DNA of 64,000 nucleotides from Pseudomonadota bacterium (GTDB lineage Bacteria; Pseudomonadota; Gammaproteobacteria; Burkholderiales; Burkholderiaceae_C): positions 1 to 64,000 of the forward strand of contig JAKOYD010000164.1 in the NCBI GenBank assembly GCA_029780695.1, in the 5' to 3' direction. Made by a program: the position numbers and the translations under genes. Positions within the stretch are counted from its first letter, which is position 1. The number at the start of each line of letters is the position of its first letter. The notes below the pieces were generated by a model. It had not been told where the DNA came from and did not search any database. It worked only from the letters and a program-made list of their open reading frames with translations. This document shows, piece by piece, positions 1 through 8,405 of the stretch.

Positions 1-1
1 G

Positions 2-160
2 TATCGGCTGGCGCACGGGCTGAAGGTGTCGCTGTGGGAGCTGCTGTGCGAGGTGCGCGCGACGCTGTTTCAGCGGCCGCGGGCCGAAGCAGCGGCGTAT
101 GAGCGAAGGCGCCGCTATCGACAACAAATGGCCGGCCTGCAGCCGAGGTTGTTCGGATGA
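2..160 (+). CDS. C-terminal fragment of an unidentified protein
   Basis: An open frame enters from the left edge and runs 52 codons to a TGA. The visible part is basic and Leu/Arg/Gln-rich, with no motif I recognise. In related genomes the ligase that follows is often preceded by a ligase-associated MBL-fold exonuclease, so this could be the tail of that gene, but nothing in these residues shows it. The 178 bp between this stop and the ligase start contain no other feature I can support. Confidence 0.45.
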   Translation, partial: YRLAHGLKVSLWELLCEVRATLFQRPRAEAAAYERRRRYRQQMAGLQPRLFG

Positions 161-338
161 AAATGTTTACCGGACAGTAGTGCGCGAAGGCGGGAATCCA
201 GAAGCGACCACCCGCGAATGCACGGACTGCAACCGGCCCGTGCATCACGCGCCGCGACTCGCCTGCCATCCATCCCGCCGTTTTTCGCGCCCTTTGCGAA
301 GCCTCTGCGCCCTTTGCGTTCAAAAAAAGGCGCCACCC

Positions 339-2096
339 ATGAAAGCCTTCGCCGCCCTGTACCACGCGCTCGACGCCAGCACGTCCAGCAACGCCAAGCA
401 GGCCGCGCTGCAGGCCTATCTGCGCGCCGCCGCGCCGCAGGATGCCGCCTGGGCCGTGTACTTTCTGGCCGGCGGCAAGCCGCGCCAGCTGGTGCCCACG
501 CGTGTGCTGCGCGATCTGGCGCGCGAAGCCGCCGCCCTGCCCGAATGGCTGTTTGAGGAAAGCTACGACGCCGTCGGCGACCTGGCCGAAACCATCAGCC
601 TGCTGCTGCCCGCGCCCACGCAGCCCGACGACCGCGGCCTGGCCGACTGGATGGCGCACGACCTGCTGCCCCTGCGCGGCCTGCCGCCCGATGCGCAGCG
701 CGCGCGCCTGCTGGCGCAGTGGCAGCGGCTGGCGCCGGGCGAGCGGTTGCCCTACTTCAAGCTCATCACCGGCGCGTTTCGCGTCGGCGTGTCCAAGCTG
801 CAGGTCACGCAGGCGCTGGCCGCCGTGGGCGGGCTGGACGCAAAAACAGTCGCCCAGCGCCTGATGGGCTACACCGCCATCGGCGCGCAGCCCACGGCGC
901 GCGACTACCTGGCCCTGATCGCCCCGCACGACGCACCCACGCTGCTGGGCGCGCGCGGCGGACAGCCCTACCCGTTCTTTCTGGCGCACCCTTTCAATGA
1001 GCCGCTGGCGCGCTTTGACGAACTGCTGGGCGCGCCCGCCGACTGGCTGATCGAATGGAAGTGGGACGGCATCCGCGCGCAACTGGTGCGACGCGACGGC
1101 GACGTCTGGCTGTGGTCGCGCGGCGAAGAACTGATCACCGAGCGCTTTCCCGAACTGCAAGCCATGGGCCACACGCTGCCCGAAGGCACGGTGATCGACG
1201 GCGAGATCGTGGTCTGGAAAGCTCCTGAAACCATAGCTGCATCCACAAGCCCCTCAAGCGCAGGGGCCGCATTCGATGCCCAACCCGACCCCGACCGCGC
1301 CGACGCGCTGGCCGTGCTGGCGGGTTGCGTGCAGCCGTTCGCCGAGCTGCAAAAGCGCATCGGCCGCAAGACCGTCACGCCCAAGCTCCTGCGCGAACAA
1401 CCGGCCGCCCTGCTCGCCTACGACCTGCTGGAAGATGGCGGCCAAGACCTGCGCACCCTGCCCCAGCACCAGCGCCGCGCCCGCCTTGAAGCCCTGGTCG
1501 CCGCCCACCCGCACCCCGCCCTGCACCTGAGCCCGCACGTCGAAGGCCCCGACTGGCCCGACCTGGCCCGCCAACGCGACGCCGCGCGCCGCCTGGGCAC
1601 CGAAGGCTTCATGCTCAAGCGCCGCGACGCGGCGTACGGCGTGGGCCGCACCAAAGACGTCGGCGTGTGGTGGAAGTGGAAGATCGACCCCATGAGCGTC
1701 GACGCCGTGCTCATCTACGCCCAACGCGGCCACGGCCGCCGCGCCAGCCTCTACAGCGACTACACCTTCGCCGTCTGGAGCGGCCCGCCCGAAGACCCGG
1801 GCCGCACACTGGTGCCCTTCGCCAAGGCGTATTCGGGCCTCACCGACGAAGAAATGCGCCAGGTCGACGCCATCGTCCGCAAGACGACCCGCGAAAGCTT
1901 CGGCCCCGTGCGCAGCGTGGAGCCGACGCTGGTGTTCGAGCTAGGCTTTGAAGGCATCGCCCGCTCGGCGCGGCACAAAAGCGGGATTGCGGTGCGGTTT
2001 CCGAGGATGCTGAGGTGGCGGGTGGACAAGCCAGTGGACGAGGCGGATACCCTTGCAACGCTGGCGGCCCTACTGCCCACACCGGGGCACGGATGA
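339..2096 (+). CDS. ATP-dependent DNA ligase, ligase/helicase/PdeM cluster type
   Basis: A 585-residue ligase that seals nicks using ATP, of the bacterial type encoded beside an Lhr-like helicase and a metallophosphoesterase. An N-terminal DNA-binding domain covers about residues 1-215. The nucleotidyltransferase core carries motif I, KWDG, with catalytic Lys241. An OB domain forms the C-terminus. I chose the ATG at 339 because the family-like sequence begins there; the frame is open further upstream but reads as low-complexity Arg/Pro. An AT-richer stretch around residues 294-312 coincides with a dispersed repeat and looks like an in-frame insertion between motif I and the rest of the core. 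Its last ~85 codons are duplicated at 2794-3083. Nothing suggests the gene is inactive. Confidence 0.93.
   Translation: MKAFAALYHALDASTSSNAKQAALQAYLRAAAPQDAAWAVYFLAGGKPRQLVPTRVLRDLAREAAALPEWLFEESYDAVGDLAETISLLLPAPTQPDDRGLADWMAHDLLPLRGLPPDAQRARLLAQWQRLAPGERLPYFKLITGAFRVGVSKLQVTQALAAVGGLDAKTVAQRLMGYTAIGAQPTARDYLALIAPHDAPTLLGARGGQPYPFFLAHPFNEPLARFDELLGAPADWLIEWKWDGIRAQLVRRDGDVWLWSRGEELITERFPELQAMGHTLPEGTVIDGEIVVWKAPETIAASTSPSSAGAAFDAQPDPDRADALAVLAGCVQPFAELQKRIGRKTVTPKLLREQPAALLAYDLLEDGGQDLRTLPQHQRRARLEALVAAHPHPALHLSPHVEGPDWPDLARQRDAARRLGTEGFMLKRRDAAYGVGRTKDVGVWWKWKIDPMSVDAVLIYAQRGHGRRASLYSDYTFAVWSGPPEDPGRTLVPFAKAYSGLTDEEMRQVDAIVRKTTRESFGPVRSVEPTLVFELGFEGIARSARHKSGIAVRFPRMLRWRVDKPVDEADTLATLAALLPTPGHG
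1218..1275 (+). repeat. Dispersed ATAGC-type repeat inside the ligase gene
   Basis: A copy of an imperfectly palindromic repeat (AT-rich edge, ATAGCTG, then AAGCGC-like arms). It is read in frame and adds a Ser/Thr/Ala-rich segment to the ligase. Confidence 0.6.
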
Positions 2097-2107
2097 CCGG
2101 TCCGTGC

Positions 2108-2443
2108 TCAGTCGGGCGGCAAATTCGCCCCACCCGCCAGCGCCAGAACCGCCTGCGGGTTCATCGCCGCGATCGTGAGCAGCGTGCGCGCCGCGCCGCT
2201 CGGCTCCTTGCGCCCCTGCTCCCAGCCTTGCAAGGTGCGCACCGAAACGCCGATCAACTTGGCAAACTGCGATTGCGACAAGCCGGTTTTCCGCCGTGCT
2301 TCCACCGCCGGCGTATGCACCACATGCACCTGGCCGGCCTTCATTTCGCGCACGGCCTGCAACAAATCCGCCGCCAGATCACGGCCTGCCTCGTACTGCT
2401 CCAGTTCAGCCGGCGACAATGGTTTTTTAACTTTCGAGGACAC
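2108..2443 (-). CDS. HTH antitoxin of a HigBA-like pair
   Basis: A 111-residue protein with a Cro/C1-type helix-turn-helix at about residues 52-90 (GLSQSQFAKLIGVS, then a recognition helix with RTLQGWEQGR). It is the downstream gene of a toxin-first module, the order seen in HigBA and related RelE-type systems, and overlaps the toxin gene by 17 bp, implying translational coupling. Inferred role: neutralise the toxin and repress the shared promoter. It ends 11 bp beyond the convergent ligase stop, so the module is packed tightly against the ligase gene. Confidence 0.85.
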   Translation of the reverse strand: MSSKVKKPLSPAELEQYEAGRDLAADLLQAVREMKAGQVHVVHTPAVEARRKTGLSQSQFAKLIGVSVRTLQGWEQGRKEPSGAARTLLTIAAMNPQAVLALAGGANLPPD

Positions 2444-2738
2444 GACGAATCTCCTTGAGTTGGGGGCCAGTCAAGTTGCCGATCGCCGACTTCGCATACA
2501 AGGTCAGCAGCACCAACTGGCCCGAAGCCAGGCGTGAAAAATAGATCACGCGCACACCGCCCGATTTGCCCACGCCCGGGCGTGCCCAACGCACCTTTCG
2601 GATGCCCCCCGACTGCGGCACCACATCGCCCGCCTCTGGGTTGTCGGCAAGAAAGGCCGCAAATTGACCCCGTTCTTCCTCCGTCCAGTACATCGGCCAC
2701 TGCCGCTGGAACAGAGTGGTCTCGACGATGGTCAACAT
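2427..2738 (-). CDS. RelE/HigB-like toxin
   Basis: A 103-residue protein of the RelE/ParE superfamily. It has the usual size, a basic central strand (IRKVRWARPG), a VRVIYF strand and a C-terminal LTLYAKS segment followed by a basic helix, all typical of HigB-like ribosome-dependent mRNA endonucleases. The toxin-like identity is read from this pattern and from the overlapping HTH gene downstream. No catalytic triad can be assigned with certainty. A TACAAT -10-like hexamer sits only a few bases upstream of the ATG. Confidence 0.82.
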   Translation of the reverse strand: MLTIVETTLFQRQWPMYWTEEERGQFAAFLADNPEAGDVVPQSGGIRKVRWARPGVGKSGGVRVIYFSRLASGQLVLLTLYAKSAIGNLTGPQLKEIRRVLES

Positions 2739-2744
2739 GATCCA

Positions 2745-2762
2745 ATTGTACGCCTTAGGCGC
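2745..2762 (-). promoter_or_regulatory. Candidate promoter and operator of the HigBA-like pair
   Basis: On the minus strand an 11-bp palindrome, CGCCTAAGGCG, immediately precedes TACAAT, a good -10 match, 7 bp before the toxin start. A palindrome overlapping a -10 box is what an autorepressing antitoxin would bind. This is inference from position only. Confidence 0.35.
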
Positions 2763-2793
2763 ATAGACGCAGCGCGCTTGAAGCCGAACGGAC

Positions 2794-3083
2794 GCTGGTC
2801 ACTTTCGCCAGCGTACTCGGGCCTCACCGACGAGGAAATGCGCTAGGTCGACGCCATCGTCCGCAAAACCACCCGCGAAAGTTTCGGCCCCGTGCGCAGC
2901 GTGGAGCCGACGCTGGTGTTTGAACTGGGCTTTGAAGGCATCGCCCGCTCGGCGCGGCACAAAAGCGGGATTGCGGTGCGGTTTCCGAGGATGTTGAGGT
3001 GGCGGAGGGATAAGCCAGTGGAGGAGGCGGATACGGTGGGGGCGTTGATGGGGTTGTTGCCTGAGCCAGATCGGACTTTTTAG
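2794..3083 (+). pseudogene. Duplicated, broken 3' end of the DNA ligase gene
   Basis: This stretch closely matches the ligase 3' end (about 1809-2080) from the YSGLTDEEMR segment through the RWR-DKPV segment. It lacks 2 bp near its left edge and has an in-frame TAG where the intact gene has CAG (glutamine). The last codons diverge and it ends TTTTTAG at 3083. It has no start and cannot be a working gene. The intact copy and this copy flank the toxin-antitoxin pair as ~270-bp direct repeats, suggesting that the pair arrived with, or caused, the duplication. Confidence 0.88.
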
Positions 3084-3086
3084 CGG

Positions 3087-3186
3087 GATTAACGGCTGAG
3101 TTAAGCCGCCGAGCGAAGTGACGACTGACCGGTGCTAGCGTAGCCTAAGCCCACGAAGAGCGGTCGGCTTGAACGAATTGTTAGGC
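3087..3186 (-). other. Integron attC recombination site (59-base element)
   Basis: Read on the minus strand, the site opens with a perfect core GCCTAAC, followed by AATTCGTTCAAGCC. After a variable central part it closes with GGCTTAACTC and a degenerate core GTTAATC. The inner arms TTCAAGCC and GGCTTAA pair with one unpaired base, the hallmark extrahelical base of attC sites, and both arms closely resemble the attC of aadA-type mobile cassettes. Its orientation matches the upstream HEPN gene, whose stop codon ends 2 bp before the site. The degenerate outer core suggests the flank is not itself another cassette. Confidence 0.85.
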
Positions 3187-3188
3187 CA

Positions 3189-3797
3189 CTACACGACGTC
3201 GAAGTAGATACCAAGTTCCTTCACTATGTCTGTCGCGGTTGCGCTTTCGACGCTCGGCCCATTCACAACTCGTGTCCGAGGCACAGACTTGTGAGCAATT
3301 TCTCCCCTCTCGCTCCCGAAGCTATTCAACGTGGCTGTGATCGTAGACGACAGTTCTTCCGTTGTCTTTCCTGCGATCAAAGACAGCGCCACAAAGGACG
3401 CTTCTTTAATACCATTGTTCTCTGCAATTTTTGCCTTGGCTTTTCCGAGCAGGGCCGTGAGCCGCGCAGATAAGTCACCATGGTCGAACTTCGGCGGTAG
3501 AGGGTCACCACAGCAAAGAAGACTTTGCATGGCAAAAATGTGTGGGTTATCTCTTTGCCAAGGTAAGTTGCTTGAAATCGCGCTTTCAATTTGGACGATC
3601 CTCTCCTTCGCTTTCTCTTCCAGAAACATCTCGATTTCCGCATGGAAGAGAAGTTTGAAGGCTGCAATACAGTCTAAGTCTGCATCGAACGTGAACGGAT
3701 CTTGCGCTTCTTTACATAGCTCTTCCTCCAAAAATTTCCTTCTCAGCTGGTCCAACCTTAGGCTTAGGTGCTTGTAATGCTTGCAGGGATTAGGCAT
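3189..3797 (-). CDS. HEPN-domain protein with RX4H motif (MAE_28990-like)
   Basis: A 202-residue, mostly helical protein. It carries an R-X4-H motif (Arg164 to His169, RGEIAH), the signature of HEPN ribonucleases used in toxin-antitoxin and abortive-infection systems. The overall shape (helical N-terminus with an FHAEIE segment, the motif near the C-terminus) resembles HEPN proteins often encoded beside DUF262 genes. It starts 1 bp after the DUF262 stop, so the two are co-translated, and its stop lies 2 bp before the attC. Inferred role: an RNase effector whose activity depends on the DUF262 partner. The exact HEPN subfamily is uncertain. Confidence 0.75.
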   Translation of the reverse strand: MPNPCKHYKHLSLRLDQLRRKFLEEELCKEAQDPFTFDADLDCIAAFKLLFHAEIEMFLEEKAKERIVQIESAISSNLPWQRDNPHIFAMQSLLCCGDPLPPKFDHGDLSARLTALLGKAKAKIAENNGIKEASFVALSLIAGKTTEELSSTITATLNSFGSERGEIAHKSVPRTRVVNGPSVESATATDIVKELGIYFDVV

Positions 3798-3798
3798 C

Positions 3799-4923
3799 TC
3801 ACGCCATCTCTTTGATAGCCTGATTGTAGGTCTTGCTCAATACAGCTGCTAGTCGCTCGCCCCAAGCGTCAATACGATAATCCGTGGCTTGTTTCTTCTT
3901 GGTAGTACGTTCTACGGATTCTTTAAATTCCGGCTCGCAGCAAAGGGATTTGAAGGCTTCCACCACTTCTTCTCGCTTTGATGTAACGTCAGCCGCAACC
4001 CCCTCGTCGCCAAAAAAGCGCGCCACTGCGTCGAAGATGGCTCTATTCATAACGCGCTCGTACCTGTCGCCAGTCCACTTTTTGAATGCATCTTCGCCAA
4101 AAATTGTTTTCGAAGTTGCGAGTGCTCTATCAAGCCTCTTGAGCAGAAGATCGGCTTCGCTTACCTTGTTCGACCAATCATTTTCGAAATACTCAGTCGT
4201 ATCGTCGAGAAATTTCTTGAAATTGCCCTGGTAACTCTCGATGCCCTTCTCGAATGCCAAGAATCTTAATACTAACTCCGAATCCCTCATTCTCTTGTCA
4301 AGCTCGTCCCCGAATAGCGACTTGAACTCTGCGCTATTGATTAAGTAGTCTTCGATATGGTCTATTAGTTTTCCGCCCGTGAGAGCTTTCCGCAACTCTT
4401 GAGGCGAGAGCGGCAGGCTACCGCTATTTAGACGATAGAATATCGCGTACAAGAAATTATCGTCTTTCCAGTTCTTTATAACTGTAGAGCGGAGTGTGCT
4501 GTTGTCGAAATTGTTGCGGTCGTCGTCGACTAGGTCACTATACTTCTTTCCGTTCAGGTCGCCACGAATATCCAGCCCAGAGAGAGAAAAATCGTCCTCA
4601 ATAAAACCCTTGATCGATACGAGACGTTGCTTCCCGTCGATTACGATAAACTTTCCCCGCTGCTCCTGATTCTCAGCGAGTACGATATTAGGGACCGGCA
4701 TGCCGACGATTATCGATTCAATGAGACGGCTTTTTCTTATGGTGTCCCAAGCCGCTCGCCTTTGAAACTTGGGCTGGAGATCAATGTTCTCCTTCTTTAT
4801 TTGACTATAGATAGTTTCAATGGTCCAGTCGTGACTGACTACCACGGCGTCGCGAAAATCTACGCTCCCCGTGATGTCGCCTTCGTCTTCTTGCTGGTCG
4901 TCTGGAACCTGAAGTTCTTGCAT
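3799..4923 (-). CDS. DUF262 (GmrSD/ParB-like) protein
   Basis: A 374-residue protein with an N-terminal DUF262 domain: FQRRAAW at residues 53-59 and IDGKQR at 95-100, the DGQQR-type motif of ParB-related NTPase/nuclease folds found in GmrSD restriction enzymes and many defence loci. The remainder is helical. I chose the ATG at 4923 because GAGGA lies 5 bp upstream; a TTG 30 bp earlier coincides with the cassette core site and is an unlikely start. GmrSD usually couples DUF262 to a DUF1524 HNH nuclease. None is visible here, and the HEPN neighbour may supply the effector function instead. Confidence 0.85.
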   Translation of the reverse strand: MQELQVPDDQQEDEGDITGSVDFRDAVVVSHDWTIETIYSQIKKENIDLQPKFQRRAAWDTIRKSRLIESIIVGMPVPNIVLAENQEQRGKFIVIDGKQRLVSIKGFIEDDFSLSGLDIRGDLNGKKYSDLVDDDRNNFDNSTLRSTVIKNWKDDNFLYAIFYRLNSGSLPLSPQELRKALTGGKLIDHIEDYLINSAEFKSLFGDELDKRMRDSELVLRFLAFEKGIESYQGNFKKFLDDTTEYFENDWSNKVSEADLLLKRLDRALATSKTIFGEDAFKKWTGDRYERVMNRAIFDAVARFFGDEGVAADVTSKREEVVEAFKSLCCEPEFKESVERTTKKKQATDYRIDAWGERLAAVLSKTYNQAIKEMA

Positions 4924-5102
4924 GATCTTCCTCTTGTTTGAATAGTGACCCAACTTTAATCGTCACTTGTGGACCTATCGGTTAACCTCACGCACTTGGG
5001 TGACATGATTCCACGTGAGGAATCTTACATGGTTCAACTGAATGGACACCCAGTTTAAACGTCCCATACCGCGGCGTAGCGCCGCAGCGCATGAAGCGCC
5101 TT

Positions 5103-5321
5103 TCAGTCGTGCATGGTGGGCTGATCGCGCTCGGTCATAAAGTCGGGCGTCACGCCCGAGCCTCTGAACCAACTATCCCAACTCTCGCCAACGGGTGCGA
5201 TCACGCGTGCGCGGCCCACCGCGACCACCGCGACCTGGCGAACGTCGTTATCCAGCGCGACGGCTTTGGGCAGTCGCACCATCTGGGTGCGATTGTTCAG
5301 AAAAACACGAGTTCGGATCAT
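5103..5321 (-). CDS. vapB: Orphan VapB-type antitoxin (AbrB-like)
   Basis: A 72-residue protein of the VapB family: an N-terminal SpoVT/AbrB-like DNA-binding segment (RTRVFLNNRTQMVRLPK) and a C-terminal GESWDSWF region that normally grips a PIN-domain VapC. The start at 5321 is supported by GGAG seven bases upstream. The gene that should follow, vapC, is missing: the 150 bp downstream hold no PIN domain, only a short palindrome near 5007-5024 and then the integron cassette. It is probably a leftover of a toxin-antitoxin locus truncated when the island formed. Confidence 0.8.
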   Translation of the reverse strand: MIRTRVFLNNRTQMVRLPKAVALDNDVRQVAVVAVGRARVIAPVGESWDSWFRGSGVTPDFMTERDQPTMHD

Positions 5322-5427
5322 GCGCACGCTCCATGGACAAAAAGTATTCTCTAACAGGACTATGCAGCGCCAGCCATCAGCGGCTTCGTCCGACCCGTGG
5401 CAGACGGATCGGCCCTGAAAATGCCAC

Positions 5428-8253
5428 ATGGCCCGCCCTTCCCCCAGCTCATCAGAGCGCGTTGACGCCAAATTCGGCCGGGCCACAGACTGGCTCGCCA
5501 CGCGCGGCCAGCGCCCCTTCCCGTTCCAGCTCGACGTCTGGCAAGCCATCGCCGAAGGCCGCAGCGGCCTGCTGCACGCCACCACGGGCGCGGGCAAGAC
5601 GCTGGCGGTGTGGCTTGGCGCCTTGATGCGTTTTGTGCCGCCAGCGCTTGCCAGTCAAGCGCCAGCAGCTATCGAATCAGAAGCAAACTCCAATCCAACC
5701 AAGGCCCCGCCGCTCACCGTGCTGTGGCTCACTCCCATGCGCGCACTGGCGGCCGACACGTTGCGGGCGTTGCGCGGGCCGCTGGCCGATCTGGCGCCGC
5801 ATTGGACGAGCGGGCTGCGCACGGGCGACACCACCAGCGGCGAGCGGGCGGCGCAAAGCCGCCGGCTGCCTACCGTGCTGGTGACCACGCCCGAAAGCCT
5901 GTCGCTGCTGCTGGCGCGCGCCGATGCGCGCGAGGCGCTGCAATCGGTGCAGTTGGTGGTGGCCGACGAATGGCACGAGCTGCTGGGCAGCAAGCGCGGG
6001 GTGCAGGTGCAGCTGGCGTTGGCGCGGCTGTCGGGCTGGAACCCGCAGCTGATGGTGTGGGGCATGTCAGCCACGCTGGGCAATCTGCAAGAGGCGCTGC
6101 AGGCGCTGTTGCCACGGCAGTTGGATACTACTGAATCGATAGCTGTTCGCGCACGTCCGGCAAGCGCCAGGGGCACAAAACGTTCAAAAAACGCCGCACC
6201 GCCCAGCCCCGCCCTGGTCCAGGGCCGCATCGACAAACCGCTGGTCATCGACACCCTGTTGCCCGCGCGCGCCGAGCGCTTTGCCTGGGCCGGGCACATG
6301 GGCTTGCAGATGCTGCCGCAGGTGATTGAAGCGATTGAGGGCAGCGGCTCGACGCTGGTGTTTACCAACACGCGCTCGCAGGCCGAGCGCTGGTACCAGG
6401 CGCTGATCGAGGCGCGGCCCGACCTGGCGGGCGTGCTGGCGCTGCACCATGGTTCGCTCGACAAGTCGGTGCGCGACTGGGTGGAACTGGGCCTGAAGGA
6501 AGGCCGCCTGAAAGCGGTGGTGGCCACCAGCAGCCTGGACCTGGGCGTGGACTTTCTGCCGGTCGAGCGCGTGCTGCAGATCGGCAGTTGCAAAGGCGTG
6601 GCGCGGCTGCTGCAGCGCGCCGGCCGCAGCGGGCACGCGCCGGGGCGCACGGCGCGCATCACGCTGGTGCCAACCCACAGCCTTGAAATCGTCGAAGGCG
6701 CGGCGGCGCGCGAGGCGGTGCAGGCGGGCCAGATCGAATCGCGCCACAGCCCGCAGGCGCCGCTGGATGTGCTGGTGCAGCACCTGGTGACGGTGGCGCT
6801 GGGCGGCGGTTTTACGCCCGATGCGCTGCTGGCCGAGGTGCGCCGCACGGCCGCCTATGCGCGGCTGACCGACGACGACTGGCGCTGGTGCCTGGACTTC
6901 GTGCGCCAGGGCGGACCGTCGCTGGCGGCCTACCCGGACTTTCACCGCGTGCTGCCCGATGCCGAAGGCGTGTGGCGCGTGCCCGACGCGCGGCTGGCGC
7001 GGCGCCACCGCGCCAACATCGGCACCATCGTCAGCGACGCGGCGATGAGCGTGCAGTACGTCGGCGGCGCGCGCCTGGGCACGGTGGAAGAGAGCTTCAT
7101 CGCGCGGCTGAAACCGGGCGACGTGTTCATGTTTGCCGGCCGCCTGCTGGAGCTGGTGCGCGTGCACGAGATGACGGCCCAGGTGCGCCGCGCGCCGCCG
7201 GGCCACGCCGCGCTGCCGCGCTGGAACGGCGGGCGCATGCCGCTGTCCAGCACCTTGGCCGACGCCGTGGTGCGCGAACTGGCCGCGTTTGAGGCCGGAA
7301 CCGCCGCCAGCCCCGAGCTGGCTGCGGTGGCGCCGCTATTGAAATTGCAGCAGCGCTGGTCGCGCCTGCCGGTGCCGGGCACGCTGCTGGCCGAGACGCT
7401 GAAGAGCCGCGAAGGCTGGCACCTGTTTCTCTACCCCTTTGCCGGCCGCGTGGTGCACATGGGGCTGGCGGGCCTGCTGGCGTGGCGCGCGGCGCAGGGC
7501 GAGCCGGGCACGTTTTCGCTGGCGTTCAACGACTACGGGCTGGAGCTGCTGTCGGCCAAGCCCATCGACTGGGCGGCGCTGCTGCCAACCCTGATCGCGT
7601 TGCCCGATGAAGCGCCGCCAGACCAGGCCGCCGGCCGCCGGCCCGCGCTGTTGGCCGAGGTGCTGGGCAGCATCAACGCGGGCGAACTGGCGCGGCGGCG
7701 CTTTCGCGAGATTGCGCGCATCGCCGGGCTGATCTTTCAAAGCCACCCGGGCGAGCAGCGCAGCAGCCGGCAGTTGCAGGCCAGCGCGTCGCTGTACTAC
7801 GAGGTGTTTCAGAAATACGACCCCGGCAACCGCCTGCTGCTGCAGGCCGAAGGCGAGCTGCTGCGGCAGGAGCTGGACATCGACCAGCTTGCCGCCGCGC
7901 TGACGCGCATGCAGGCGTGGCAGTTGGCGCTGCAGCCGCTTCAGCGCCCCACGCCCTTCGCCTTTCCGCTGATGGTCGAGCGCTTTCGCGAGCGCCTGAC
8001 CAACGAACCGCTGGCCGACCGCATCGCGCGCATGGTGGCCGATCTGGAGCGGGCGGCGGGGAATGACGGTTCGGGTGACGCGACCGCGCCGGACGCCGAG
8101 ACCGTGGGGCAGGCGCTGCGGCTGGCGGATGAGTCGATGGGGAGAAAGGCGCGGCAGGATGCGGCGAGCGAAGCGGACGACGTGGCGGAGGCGGGGCAGG
8201 CGCCGGCCACGCGGCAGCGTGTTCGTCGGCCCCGGCAACCACGGCGGAGTTGA
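5428..8253 (+). CDS. Ligase-associated Lhr-like DEXH-box helicase
   Basis: A 941-residue superfamily 2 helicase thought to act with the neighbouring ligase and phosphoesterase in DNA repair. Visible motifs are Walker A ATTGAGKT (about residue 51), Walker B DEWH, motif III SAT, the second RecA domain with TNTRSQAE, and motif [11 protein letters not shown] long C-terminal Lhr-type region follows. Two dispersed repeats are read in frame: one between Walker A and motif Ia, one between the two RecA lobes. The last ~80 residues are charged and Ala/Arg-rich. In related genomes this gene usually follows the ligase directly; here 3.3 kb of accessory DNA separates them. Confidence 0.93.
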   Translation: MARPSPSSSERVDAKFGRATDWLATRGQRPFPFQLDVWQAIAEGRSGLLHATTGAGKTLAVWLGALMRFVPPALASQAPAAIESEANSNPTKAPPLTVLWLTPMRALAADTLRALRGPLADLAPHWTSGLRTGDTTSGERAAQSRRLPTVLVTTPESLSLLLARADAREALQSVQLVVADEWHELLGSKRGVQVQLALARLSGWNPQLMVWGMSATLGNLQEALQALLPRQLDTTESIAVRARPASARGTKRSKNAAPPSPALVQGRIDKPLVIDTLLPARAERFAWAGHMGLQMLPQVIEAIEGSGSTLVFTNTRSQAERWYQALIEARPDLAGVLALHHGSLDKSVRDWVELGLKEGRLKAVVATSSLDLGVDFLPVERVLQIGSCKGVARLLQRAGRSGHAPGRTARITLVPTHSLEIVEGAAAREAVQAGQIESRHSPQAPLDVLVQHLVTVALGGGFTPDALLAEVRRTAAYARLTDDDWRWCLDFVRQGGPSLAAYPDFHRVLPDAEGVWRVPDARLARRHRANIGTIVSDAAMSVQYVGGARLGTVEESFIARLKPGDVFMFAGRLLELVRVHEMTAQVRRAPPGHAALPRWNGGRMPLSSTLADAVVRELAAFEAGTAASPELAAVAPLLKLQQRWSRLPVPGTLLAETLKSREGWHLFLYPFAGRVVHMGLAGLLAWRAAQGEPGTFSLAFNDYGLELLSAKPIDWAALLPTLIALPDEAPPDQAAGRRPALLAEVLGSINAGELARRRFREIARIAGLIFQSHPGEQRSSRQLQASASLYYEVFQKYDPGNRLLLQAEGELLRQELDIDQLAAALTRMQAWQLALQPLQRPTPFAFPLMVERFRERLTNEPLADRIARMVADLERAAGNDGSGDATAPDAETVGQALRLADESMGRKARQDAASEADDVAEAGQAPATRQRVRRPRQPRRS
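5641..5692 (+). repeat. ATAGC-type repeat in the helicase gene (first copy)
   Basis: An inverted-orientation copy (AAGCGCCAGCAGCTAT core), read in frame as an Ala/Ser/Glu-rich linker just after the Walker A helix. Confidence 0.6.
6125..6190 (+). repeat. ATAGC-type repeat in the helicase gene (second copy)
   Basis: A forward copy (GATAGCTG, then CAAGCGCCAG), read in frame between the two RecA-like lobes, giving an Arg/Ala/Ser-rich segment. Confidence 0.6.
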
Positions 8254-8309
8254 TGGGACGCCAACCACACAGTAATGCTCTGATTTCCTCGGGGAGCACG
8301 GCGTGAACC

Positions 8310-8360
8310 TGGCGGCATTTCTCCCTCTCCTGCTGGGAGAAGGTTGGGGGGTGAGGGCAA
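8310..8360 (+). repeat. CTCTCCC-type dispersed repeat
   Basis: A copy of the CCCTCTCC/GGAGAAGG palindromic family also present at 8905-8950 and 29775-29945. It lies in the gap after the helicase gene. Confidence 0.55.
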
Positions 8361-8405
8361 TCCACGTCCGCACGTCGCTCGCCAACACCGAGCACAAACC
8401 TGAAA

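Larger units (their letters stand above)
3093..4953 (-). mobile_element. Integron gene cassette carrying DUF262 and HEPN genes
   Basis: A cassette of about 1.86 kb. Its 5' boundary is the GTTGGGT core (complement 4948-4954), which matches the GTTRRRY consensus. The 3' boundary lies in the attC at 3087-3186. Two same-strand genes fill it almost completely. Sampled lines inside are about 48-57% G+C, while the flanking genes are far richer. No integron integrase or attI is visible in the window, so this looks like a solitary cassette inserted at a secondary site, or the remnant of a longer array. Confidence 0.78.

Noticed and set aside
2752-2762. TTAGGC near the TA promoter as a second attC core
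   Set aside because: The base before TTAGGC is C rather than G, and no pairing arms surround it. A short palindromic operator fits better.
5007-5090. Possible insertion-sequence end near the GATTCC/GGAATC palindrome
   Set aside because: There is no transposase frame or matching opposite end. The short palindrome alone is not enough.
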